Positions 42,417 to 49,818 of a stretch of 64,000 bases of DNA are shown here, piece after piece (position 1 is the stretch's first letter; the number at the start of each line of letters is the position of its first letter). The stretch is from positions 1 through 64,000 of the forward strand of contig DXGV01000043.1 in assembly GCA_019113745.1 (NCBI GenBank). Direction: 5' to 3'. Under the pieces are notes generated by a model. That model was not told the origin of the DNA. It saw nothing but the letters and a program-made list of their open reading frames with translations, and did no database searches. The position numbers and the translations under genes are program-made. The stretch comes from Candidatus Blautia intestinavium (GTDB lineage: Bacteria; Bacillota; Clostridia; Lachnospirales; Lachnospiraceae).

Positions 42417-42495
42417 TTGAACTTTTGAACTTTATATGATATACTCTCAAATACAGGGATTGAACTTCGTGCCTGTAGCTTATCAGAAGTTCAAT
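42417..42495 (+). promoter_or_regulatory. Promoter and TTGAACTT operator cluster of the XRE-AlaA gene
   Basis: TTGAAC (42417-42422), 17-base spacer and TATACT (42440-42445) form the promoter. TTGAACTT occurs at 42417-42424, 42425-42432 and 42460-42467, and its reverse AAGTTCAA at 42487-42494. The last two lie in a perfect 10-bp inverted repeat (ATTGAACTTC 42459-42468, GAAGTTCAAT 42486-42495) straddling the first transcribed bases. The DNA-binding domain of the downstream fusion protein is the obvious candidate binder, so autorepression is inferred. Confidence 0.65.
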
Positions 42496-42576
42496 TCAAA
42501 GATTCAGATCAGACTGCAGAATGCATTCTTTTTGTTCAAAACTTGCTGGAATCATATGGATTTTGGAGGTAACGTA

Positions 42577-44130
42577 ATGTCAAAAGAACTGTTTGCCCAA
42601 AGGCTGAAAGCTTCCATGGAAAAACAGCACATGAAACAGATCGATCTTGTCCGGGCGGCTGAGACCCGCGGCATCAAGTTGGGCAAGAGCCATGTAAGCC
42701 AGTATGTAAGCGGAAAAACTCTGCCGCGTACTGACGTGCTTCACTTTCTTGCAGACGCCCTGCATACGGATCCCGACTGGCTTTCCGGCATGAACGGGCC
42801 GGAGGCAGCCACGGAGTCACAGATTGAGCCGAAGGCACAAAACGGCCAGGCGCCGACGCCGGATAAACCGGCAGATATTCAGAAGAACAGTAATCCGGGA
42901 GGAAAAACCATGCGTACATTTAAGAAATCATCAAAGCTTGACAATGTTTTATATGATGTAAGGGGACCTGTTGTAGAGGAAGCCAACCGAATGGAAGAAG
43001 AAGGAACCAATGTTCTGAAGCTGAACATCGGCAATCCTGCTCCTTTCGGATTCCGCACTCCTGACGAAGTGATCTACGACATGCGCCAGCAGCTTACCGA
43101 CTGCGAGGGATATTCCGCGGCGAAGGGACTTTTTGCCGCCAGGAAGGCAATCATGCAGTACGCCCAGCTAAAAAATATCCCCAACGTCACAATCAACGAT
43201 ATTTATACCGGCAACGGTGTCAGCGAACTGATCAATCTCTGCATGTCCGCCCTTCTGGATACAGGAGACGAGATCCTGATCCCCTCCCCGGATTATCCTC
43301 TTTGGACTGCCTGCGCCACTCTGGCAGGCGGTACTGCCGTTCACTATATCTGCGACGAACAGTCCGAGTGGTATCCGGATATCGACGACATCAAGAAGAA
43401 GATCACAGACAGAACAAAGGCGATCGTCCTTATCAATCCCAACAATCCTACCGGAGCGCTCTATCCCAGGGAGGTTCTCCAGAAAATCGTGGATGTTGCG
43501 AGAGAACATCAGCTCATTATCTTCTCGGATGAAATTTACGACCGCCTTGTCATGGACGGGGAAGAACATGTTTCTATCGCCTCTCTGGCGCCGGATCTTT
43601 TCTGCGTCACCTTCAGCGGCCTGTCCAAATCTCATATGATCGCCGGTTTCCGTATCGGCTGGATGATCCTCAGCGGAAACAAGAGACATGTAAAAGACTA
43701 TATCGAAGGCCTGAACATGCTCTCCAACATGAGACTCTGCTCCAATGTTCCCGCCCAGTCTATCGTCCAGACCGCTCTCGGCGGACACCAGAGTGTGAAA
43801 GATTATATCGTTCCCGGCGGCCGAATCTACGAACAGAGGGAATTTATCTACAAAGCGCTTACAGATATTCCGGGAGTTACCGCGGTAAAACCCAAAGCGG
43901 CTTTTTATATCTTCCCCAAGCTGGACACGAAAAAGTTCAATATCGTAAATGACGAACAGTTTGCCCTGGATCTGCTTCGAGAAAAGAAAATCCTCATCAT
44001 CCACGGCGGCGGATTTAACTGGAAACAGCCGGATCACTTCCGCGTTGTCTACCTGCCCCGTATAGAGATCCTTGAGAAAGCCGCTACGAAGATCGGCGAC
44101 TTTTTAAGCACCTACCAGCAGCAGATCTGA
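42577..44130 (+). CDS. XRE-type DNA-binding domain fused to alanine aminotransferase (AlaA-like)
   Basis: 517 residues. Residues 1-70 are an XRE helix-turn-helix (LFAQRLKASMEKQHMKQIDL, GKSHVSQYVSGKTLPRTD). A Gln/Pro-rich linker (75-110) follows. From M112 the chain matches E. coli AlaA closely: SSKLDNVLYDVRGPVVEEA, NIGNPAPFGF, INPNNPTGALY, the PLP-lysine segment FSGLSKSHMIAGFRIGW and RLCSNVPAQ. AlaA makes alanine from pyruvate with glutamate. ATG at 42577 has TGGAGG. A second ribosome site GGGAGGA lies just before ATG 42910, the natural AlaA start, so a separate 406-residue enzyme may also be made. Confidence 0.9.
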   Translation: MSKELFAQRLKASMEKQHMKQIDLVRAAETRGIKLGKSHVSQYVSGKTLPRTDVLHFLADALHTDPDWLSGMNGPEAATESQIEPKAQNGQAPTPDKPADIQKNSNPGGKTMRTFKKSSKLDNVLYDVRGPVVEEANRMEEEGTNVLKLNIGNPAPFGFRTPDEVIYDMRQQLTDCEGYSAAKGLFAARKAIMQYAQLKNIPNVTINDIYTGNGVSELINLCMSALLDTGDEILIPSPDYPLWTACATLAGGTAVHYICDEQSEWYPDIDDIKKKITDRTKAIVLINPNNPTGALYPREVLQKIVDVAREHQLIIFSDEIYDRLVMDGEEHVSIASLAPDLFCVTFSGLSKSHMIAGFRIGWMILSGNKRHVKDYIEGLNMLSNMRLCSNVPAQSIVQTALGGHQSVKDYIVPGGRIYEQREFIYKALTDIPGVTAVKPKAAFYIFPKLDTKKFNIVNDEQFALDLLREKKILIIHGGGFNWKQPDHFRVVYLPRIEILEKAATKIGDFLSTYQQQI

Positions 44131-44142
44131 AATATAAAGAAG

Positions 44143-44194
44143 GAGGAAATCCCTGTTGTCACAGATGACTTTCAGGATTTCCTCATTTTTTATT
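44143..44194 (+). terminator. Terminator after the XRE-AlaA gene
   Basis: GAGGAAATCC (44143-44152) pairs with GGATTTCCTC (44175-44184), followed by ATTTTTTATT. Confidence 0.8.
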
Positions 44195-44236
44195 CTTTCA
44201 TTTTCAGCTTTCTGTCTGTGTGGTCATATCTTAATT

Positions 44237-46210
44237 TCAGAACTTCACTGCCGGTTCTGTAACGGTGCTCACGCCGTCGTCGTCATAGAGCTTATACTCG
44301 CCCTCCGGATACCCCAGCATTTCTATTGTATCTGTCCTGATATCCTCCACGCACTCAGCCGGCTCTGCAACCGGGATCTTTTTCCCTTTGCGGATGAACA
44401 GAGCGACTTCATTCAGCGCGATTTCCACATACTGATGGCCTTTTTCCAGTGTCTCCTCATAAATACTTCCATCGGGAAGGAATTTTATCAGTTTCATCTC
44501 CTCGGGAAGATATACATAGCGGCCTTTCGCATTCTGGGTATAAACAGGGGCGATCATGATCTCGTTGCCGAGAAGGAGCTGGTCTTCCACCTGCAGGGCC
44601 ATTTTATCCTCCGGAAACTCAAATGCCAGAGGTTTAAAGAGCATGTCGTTTCCAAGCGCCGCCTTCATATATTCACTGTACAGATAGGGAAGCAGGCGGT
44701 AGCGGACGCCGATCACATGGCGGAAATCCTCCACATGTTCAAAGCGGAAACACTCCTGCTCTCTCGTGCCAAGAGCCGCGTGATTTCTCATCAGCGGTGT
44801 GAAAACTCCCAGGGCAAGCCAGCGGAGAAGAAGTTCTCTGGTCGTATCTCCGTTGAATCCTCCCAGATCCGCCCCTGTATACAGGAAACCACACATATTC
44901 AGGGAGGGAAGCATCTTCAGGTTCAGAAGGATGTGGGACCACCAGGAATGATTGTCTCCCATCCAGATTCCTCCGTAGCGGTGCATTCCGATGTAAGAAG
45001 AACGGGAAAACATCAGGATTCTCTTACCCGGCGCGATCTTTTGGAATGCTTCTCCTGCAGCTCTGGTCATGTTGAATCCATAAAGATTATGCACTTTGTC
45101 ATGGCGTACCGGCCGGCCGCCCACATTGTGATAAAAGTTCCTGTAGTCCTTTGGACTGTTGGCAAGGGAACGTACCATATCTCCGAGCCGGAACCCGGGC
45201 GCTTCCTCTGTCTCTTCCATAAATTCCTTCAGATATTCCTTCAGGCGGGCTACCCCTTCCGGAGTGGAAAAGATGGCTGGTTCATTCATATCATTCCAGA
45301 ATCCGTCAATCCCCTGATCCGTGAGTATCTTATATTTTTCGCCGAACCATTCTCTGGCGTCGGGGTTCAGCATATCCGGAAAATGTGTCCAGCCCGGCCA
45401 TACTTCCGCGACAAAATCGCTTCCGTCTTCTCTTTTGCAGAAATAGCCCTTTTCTTTTCCCTCTTCATAAACGTCATACCCGTCTTCCATCTTCACTCCC
45501 GCGTCGATAATGGGAACAAGGTGTATCTTCTGAGCTTTCATTTCATCCACAAAGGCTTTGAAGTCCGGAAATTCTTCCTCATTCACCGTAAAATCCTTAT
45601 AGTGGTCCATATAGTCGATATCCATATAGAGCATGTCCATGGGAATGTGATTGTCCCGGTATTCCTTTACCACATTCCGGAAATCTTCCGCAGTTTTGTA
45701 ACCCCAGCGGCTCTGTCCGAAACCAAAAGCGAATTTCGGCGGGATATAGCTTACGCCGATGATCTTCCGGAACTGCTTCACAATATCATAAGGGCTCTCC
45801 CCGTCTATCACATAGAGATACAGATCAGCGTCCCCGCATCGAACCTTCAGTTCATCCTGTCTGGTATATCCGATGTCAAATTCCATGGTTCCCGGATAAT
45901 CCAGAAACAGGCCGAAAGTCTCTTTTCCAAAGATAATGATAAAATTATGAGCCCCGTAAAGGGAGTATTTGCTCTCTGTGTGGTTGGGTTCGTCGGTGCA
46001 GTTGCTGACGTAACGATATCCTCTTTTATTGATCCCTCTGTTGGACTCTCCCAGGCCGTAGACGATATCGTCCGCATCCATTTTATAACTGAAAACAAAT
46101 TCCCCGTCCGTTTCGATTTCTCCGTAAGCCGGAACTCCCTCTGACGGAGCGATTTTCTCCACAACAGCCTCTGTCTCAAAAGGATGACCAAATACATATT
46201 TCCGGATCAT
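44237..46210 (-). CDS. GH31 alpha-glucosidase, Ro-alphaG1-like (isomaltose-type)
   Basis: 657 residues, cytoplasmic. It follows Ro-alphaG1 of Blautia obeum nearly along its whole length by memory: YGLGESNRGINKRGY, SLYGAHNFIII, NLKMLPSLNMCGF. The nucleophile is D307 in GFWNDMNEP and the acid/base D419 in GGIWMGDN. Trp169 in FGQSRWGY is the residue that gives Ro-alphaG1 its preference for alpha-1,6 (isomaltose) over alpha-1,4 linkages, so isomalto-oligosaccharide hydrolysis is likely. Divergent from an AraC regulator, no transporter nearby. Confidence 0.92.
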   Translation of the reverse strand: MIRKYVFGHPFETEAVVEKIAPSEGVPAYGEIETDGEFVFSYKMDADDIVYGLGESNRGINKRGYRYVSNCTDEPNHTESKYSLYGAHNFIIIFGKETFGLFLDYPGTMEFDIGYTRQDELKVRCGDADLYLYVIDGESPYDIVKQFRKIIGVSYIPPKFAFGFGQSRWGYKTAEDFRNVVKEYRDNHIPMDMLYMDIDYMDHYKDFTVNEEEFPDFKAFVDEMKAQKIHLVPIIDAGVKMEDGYDVYEEGKEKGYFCKREDGSDFVAEVWPGWTHFPDMLNPDAREWFGEKYKILTDQGIDGFWNDMNEPAIFSTPEGVARLKEYLKEFMEETEEAPGFRLGDMVRSLANSPKDYRNFYHNVGGRPVRHDKVHNLYGFNMTRAAGEAFQKIAPGKRILMFSRSSYIGMHRYGGIWMGDNHSWWSHILLNLKMLPSLNMCGFLYTGADLGGFNGDTTRELLLRWLALGVFTPLMRNHAALGTREQECFRFEHVEDFRHVIGVRYRLLPYLYSEYMKAALGNDMLFKPLAFEFPEDKMALQVEDQLLLGNEIMIAPVYTQNAKGRYVYLPEEMKLIKFLPDGSIYEETLEKGHQYVEIALNEVALFIRKGKKIPVAEPAECVEDIRTDTIEMLGYPEGEYKLYDDDGVSTVTEPAVKF

Positions 46211-46295
46211 GATAAAACCTCCTGATAAACTTGATATTATTTCTGCGTATCCTGCATTCTTTATAACACTCTGTTGTCATTATATGAAATTTATC

Positions 46296-46324
46296 TTGCC
46301 TGTTCTTGCATTATCCATTAAAAT
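46296..46324 (+). promoter_or_regulatory. Promoter of the AraC regulator next to GH31
   Basis: TTGCCT (46296-46301), 17-base spacer, TAAAAT (46319-46324), 28 bases before the ATG. Confidence 0.55.
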
Positions 46325-46351
46325 AATAACACAATATTGAGGAGGTGCGTT

Positions 46352-47272
46352 ATGAACGAAAAGCAGTCCCTGAAGGAAAACACACGGCACGGCACCAGCG
46401 GCCAGCCGGTTACGGCCATACATTTCACCACAGGCGCGGGGACCTTTTATCCCGATCATTTTTTCGTGGAACGGCACTGGCATTATCCTGTGGAAATCCT
46501 GAAGATCACAAAGGGAACCTTCACAGTAGAGATCAATCTGGAAACATATACCCTTCATGCGGGGGATATCTGCTTCATCAACAGCGAGGAGCTGCACCGC
46601 CTGGAAGGACTGGAGCCCGTCACGGTTCATGACGCCGTTATCTTTCACCCTCACATTCTGGAATTCTCTTATCCAGATGAATTCCAGGAACAGTACGCCG
46701 CCCCCTTTCTTTCCCACGCTTCCTCTCTCCCCCGGCTCCTCACACCGGAAGATCCTCTGTATCCTGCGATCGCAGGGCTCTTCGACAGGGCGGCCGCTCT
46801 GGCAGAGGCAGGTAAGGACGGATGGTATTTCCGGGTCAAACTTCTTATACTTGAAATGTTTTATGAACTTTGCATACATAAAAAAATGCCCGCCGCAGAG
46901 GAACTTCTCAGCGCGGCAGGCAAAGAACGGATCAGCCGTTACAAAAAAATCGTATCTTATTTTGAAAAAAACTATATGAACAGGATCACTCTGGAAGATC
47001 TGGCTTCAGAGGTACAGGTAAACCCTCAGTATCTCTGTCATTTTTTCAGAGAGATCGCCGGGGTATCTCCCGTTCAGTATCTCATCCGGTACCGTATCGA
47101 CAGGGCCAGGGAAGCCCTTCTGGAAACCACCCGGAGTATCCTGGAGATCAGTCTGGACTGCGGATTTGAAAACGTCAGCTATTTCATCCGCCAGTTCCGC
47201 AAATTCACCGGGCAGACTCCCCGCCAGTACCGGCAGGCGCATCATCCCACGCCGAAATCTGTGATCTCATAG
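46352..47272 (+). CDS. AraC-family regulator with cupin sensor domain
   Basis: 306 residues. The cupin region has HFFVERHWHYPVEILKITKG and HAGDICFINSEELHRLEG. The C-terminal double helix-turn-helix has LEDLASEVQVNPQYLCHFFR and ILEISLDCGFENVSYFIRQF. ATG at 46352 with GAGGAGG is preferred over 46337. It is divergent from the alpha-glucosidase and probably controls it. Its last 31 bases overlap, tail to tail, the end of the queL gene. Confidence 0.9.
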   Translation: MNEKQSLKENTRHGTSGQPVTAIHFTTGAGTFYPDHFFVERHWHYPVEILKITKGTFTVEINLETYTLHAGDICFINSEELHRLEGLEPVTVHDAVIFHPHILEFSYPDEFQEQYAAPFLSHASSLPRLLTPEDPLYPAIAGLFDRAAALAEAGKDGWYFRVKLLILEMFYELCIHKKMPAAEELLSAAGKERISRYKKIVSYFEKNYMNRITLEDLASEVQVNPQYLCHFFREIAGVSPVQYLIRYRIDRAREALLETTRSILEISLDCGFENVSYFIRQFRKFTGQTPRQYRQAHHPTPKSVIS

Positions 47273-47928
47273 AGAACCTCCACGTCCGGATCATCCAGGA
47301 GCCACCGGTATTCTTCCATGAACCAGCGCACCAGCTCTTCATCCCGTTTTACGGGAGTGGAATTATTGTTGTATACATTTACTGTGCCATGATTAAAATA
47401 TTTTTTCAGAACAGAGATATCGTTGCGGATCATCTCTTTTGTCTGTCCCTGAATCCCCACCATCAGGCAGATGGAGTCAAAAAGAGCAGCCACCTCCTCC
47501 GGCGACTGAAAATCCGCGTGTTTATTCAGAACATTTTCCCGGAAATCATGGTCAAAAGTCTCGATACCGATCTTATAAGTCACCGGAATGCCAAAAAAGT
47601 CCCGCATTTCCTGCAGACGTTTCCGGTAGATCCAGTGACTCTCAAAGATCAGCCGCCGGATTCCCTTTTCTTCCACAATTTTACGGATATCTTCCAGGGT
47701 TTCTTTCGGCAGCTCAAAACAGCTTCCGGAATTGATCACTTCCAGAACGCCGAACTCCCCTGTGGTCTCTTTCAGAACCTCTCTGTTCTGACAGACAAGC
47801 TCCGTTTCATCTTTCCCGTTATCCTCTATATAGTCACAGAATGTACATTTTCCCCAGGCGCATGGAAACGCCCTGAGAAGTACGATCTCTCTTCTGTTTT
47901 TATCTGTGATCCTGCTGTATCGTTCCAT
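47242..47928 (-). CDS. queL: Radical SAM queuine lyase, QueL-like
   Basis: 228 residues, short for a radical SAM protein. The cluster motif is CX4CX2C (C23, C28, C31 in FPCAWGKCTFCDY), not the standard CX3CX2C. VLEVINSGSCFELP and KIGIETFDHDFRENVLNK are later core strands. In the human-gut clostridial salvage pathway (Clostridioides difficile), QueL cleaves queuine to preQ1, and its gene sits beside a nucleoside hydrolase and an ECF substrate-binding protein, as here. The preQ1 riboswitch at the operon head supports the assignment. It overlaps the QueT-like gene by 29 bases. Confidence 0.85.
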   Translation of the reverse strand: MERYSRITDKNRREIVLLRAFPCAWGKCTFCDYIEDNGKDETELVCQNREVLKETTGEFGVLEVINSGSCFELPKETLEDIRKIVEEKGIRRLIFESHWIYRKRLQEMRDFFGIPVTYKIGIETFDHDFRENVLNKHADFQSPEEVAALFDSICLMVGIQGQTKEMIRNDISVLKKYFNHGTVNVYNNNSTPVKRDEELVRWFMEEYRWLLDDPDVEVLYEITDFGVG

Positions 47929-48499
47929 TTCTGCCTATCCTTCCCGACAGTTTCTGTCTTATTTCACTTCCCAGCGACACTGTGCAGATACTTATCAGAA
48001 AAACAGAAATACATCTGTCCAGATAATCTGTAAAGAACTGCACTGCAAATATACTTCCCGTAAGACCCAGCGGCGTTCTGGCCAGAAGCTGGACCAGGAT
48101 GGAGGACCCCGAAGACGTCACTCCGCCGAACAGCGCCGCGTTGATCAGTGCGCTTACAATTGTTCCCGGAACAGTGATAACCGCAGCCGCCGGAAGGATC
48201 CACGCCTTTTTTACAGACATCTTCCGAAATATCCATCCGCTGACAAATCCGGTGATCATCCCCACCGGGGCGAAATACAGAGAATAGATATCCACAGTCA
48301 TCCCCATGAAAATACCGCTGATAAGATTGGGAATCATCCCCAGCCAGGGGCCCGCCAGCGCCCCGGTGAGGATCGTGCCGATACTGTCCAGATACACAGG
48401 CAGTTTCAGAAAAAGCGCGACCTGTCCGCCCACGATGTTGATTCCCACCGCCAGCGCCACAAGGCAGATCTGCCAGGTATTGATCTTTCTTTTTGTCAT
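47900..48499 (-). CDS. queT: ECF transporter substrate-binding (S) component, queuine/preQ1 type (QueT-like)
   Basis: 199 residues, six predicted helices, with LPVYLDSIGTILTGALAGPW and GMIPNLISGIFMGMTVDIY, a typical S-component pattern. It would capture a 7-deazaguanine base and associate with the cell's shared ECF module, which is not encoded here. ATG at 48499 with TGGAGAAATAACG is preferred over a longer reading that runs into the hydrolase gene. The substrate is inferred from the riboswitch and the flanking queK/queL genes. Confidence 0.82.
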   Translation of the reverse strand: MTKRKINTWQICLVALAVGINIVGGQVALFLKLPVYLDSIGTILTGALAGPWLGMIPNLISGIFMGMTVDIYSLYFAPVGMITGFVSGWIFRKMSVKKAWILPAAAVITVPGTIVSALINAALFGGVTSSGSSILVQLLARTPLGLTGSIFAVQFFTDYLDRCISVFLISICTVSLGSEIRQKLSGRIGRNGTIQQDHR

Positions 48500-48546
48500 C
48501 GTTATTTCTCCATTAAAATATGCCCGCTTCAATAAAAGATATTTCT

Positions 48547-49530
48547 CTACAGGCAGCTCAGAAGTGTCAGTTCTTCTGCCTCCCATTCGCTTCCGTCCTT
48601 CTTTTTCAGCACTCTGGAAAAGAAAAACCTCATAAATCTTTCTGTATCTGTTTCTGTCAGCACATGGCTGTTAGGCTCTTTCTTCCAGAAATCCATGGAA
48701 TCCACTACCGTCTGGCCCCTGCAGATCCCGTCAGTGGCAACCGCCGTATAACTGTCGAATCCGCCGCACAGGGAGCGGTCAATATAATACGCCACCGCAA
48801 GAGGATCATTGATCACGCAACCGATGATCTTTTCGTATTCCCAGTGAAAATCCATATAAAATCCGGTGATCCTGCGGATAAATCCTCCGTTCTCCGGATC
48901 AAGACGGCAGACGTATTCCAGAATATTGGGGGTCAGCACGATCTTTCTCGTCACGTCCAGCCCGACCATTTCAATCTTTTTCCCGGCCTTTCCGAAAAGA
49001 TCGTAACAGATGGCGGCGGCGTCCGGGTCGCACCAGTAGTTATATTCCGCCACCGGAGAACAGTTTCCATGGCTTCGGAAATTCCCGCCCATGGAGACCA
49101 GTTCCTCTACCTGCTCAATCAGCTTTGGCCGCATGGAAAATATTTTCGCAAGATTCGTCATGGGGCCCAGGGCTATGATGGAAATCTTTTCTTTTTCCAG
49201 AGTCTCTTCCAGGAATTCCACCGCGCTCTTCTTTGGAAAATCTCCCGGCACTTCCGGAAGGAAACTCTCTCCCATTCCATCCTGGCCATGGGTGTCCATA
49301 GCGTCTATATAAGGACATTTCAACGGCACCTGCTCGCCAATGTATACGGGGATATCCATGCGCCCCATATGTTTCAATACCTTCCGGGCGTTCCGGGCCC
49401 CCATATCCGCCGGAACGTTGCCGGAAACCGTGGTGATCCCCATAATATCCAGCTCAGGAGAGGACAGAGCCAGCATCAGGGCAAGAGAATCGTCGATCCC
49501 CGGATCACAGTCGATTATAATTTTACGCAT
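48547..49530 (-). CDS. queK: Inosine-uridine-type nucleoside hydrolase, QueK-like (queuosine nucleosidase)
   Basis: 327 residues. IIIDCDPGIDDSLALMLAL holds the calcium-binding DxDPGxDD motif. ALGPMTNLA and NYWCDPDAAAICYD are family segments, and the late catalytic/Ca Asp is in INDPLAVAYYID. Ordinary family members cleave nucleosides to base and ribose; in clostridial queuosine salvage, QueK frees queuine from queuosine for QueL. First gene of the operon behind the preQ1-I riboswitch. ATG at 49530 with CAGGAGG is chosen over a reading from 49596. Confidence 0.87.
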   Translation of the reverse strand: MRKIIIDCDPGIDDSLALMLALSSPELDIMGITTVSGNVPADMGARNARKVLKHMGRMDIPVYIGEQVPLKCPYIDAMDTHGQDGMGESFLPEVPGDFPKKSAVEFLEETLEKEKISIIALGPMTNLAKIFSMRPKLIEQVEELVSMGGNFRSHGNCSPVAEYNYWCDPDAAAICYDLFGKAGKKIEMVGLDVTRKIVLTPNILEYVCRLDPENGGFIRRITGFYMDFHWEYEKIIGCVINDPLAVAYYIDRSLCGGFDSYTAVATDGICRGQTVVDSMDFWKKEPNSHVLTETDTERFMRFFFSRVLKKKDGSEWEAEELTLLSCL

Positions 49531-49578
49531 AAAAAAACCTCCTGACTGTTCCGCCTTTTCCGCGGAAACACCTCCGCA

Positions 49579-49616
49579 GAAAAAGGCATCATTCATCAGA
49601 AGATACCTGTTTGCCT
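49579..49616 (-). terminator. Candidate riboswitch terminator behind the preQ1-I aptamer
   Basis: Minus strand AGGCA (49612-49616), which includes the last bases of the aptamer, can pair with TGCCT (49584-49588), followed by TTTTT. An inner ATC/GAT pair adds stability. The GCCTTTTT half can instead pair with AAAAGGC downstream (hairpin 49553-49587), so two folds compete. Function is inferred. Confidence 0.45.
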
Positions 49617-49648
49617 AGTTTTTTATACTGGGAGGGTCTCGAACCAGT
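49614..49648 (-). promoter_or_regulatory. preQ1-I riboswitch aptamer
   Basis: On the minus strand, from 49648 down: stem P1 CTGG, loop GTTCGAGACCCTC, P1 closing CCAG, then the A-rich tail TATAAAAAACTAGG. This matches the short preQ1-I pattern, including the loop GUUC and the 3' AUAAAAAACUA that forms the pseudoknot. It is the only 7-deazapurine element needed to link this operon to queuosine metabolism. A hairpin with perfect CAGCTGT/ACAGCTG arms (49653-49671) lies just upstream. Confidence 0.88.
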
Positions 49649-49740
49649 TCCGCAGCTGTTCCGCACAGCTGCCTGTTGTTTTCAGTTAAACAATATTTTT
49701 TGCCTTCAGCGCACCTGGATTTTCCCGGCGCGCTGAGGCA

Positions 49741-49769
49741 AGTATAGCAGATTTTGTCTGATACTGCAA
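49741..49769 (-). promoter_or_regulatory. queK-queT-queL promoter
   Basis: Minus strand TTGCAG (49764-49769), 17-base spacer, TATACT (49741-49746). The RNA would start near 49734 and begin with a hairpin (GCCTCAGCGC with GCGCTGAAGGC, about 49710-49743) before the aptamer. Confidence 0.7.
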
Positions 49770-49818
49770 TTGATTTTTTATAATTTCTCCGGCTGTCTTC
49801 AACCGGCAGTTCCTCCTG

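Noticed and set aside
44156-46144. A 662-codon plus-strand ORF opposite the alpha-glucosidase
   Set aside because: Long only because of the codon bias of the real GH31 gene on the minus strand; no ribosome site, no family.
47242-47272. Frameshift where the AraC gene and queL overlap
   Set aside because: Both C-termini are complete and the overlap is a simple 31-base tail-to-tail arrangement.
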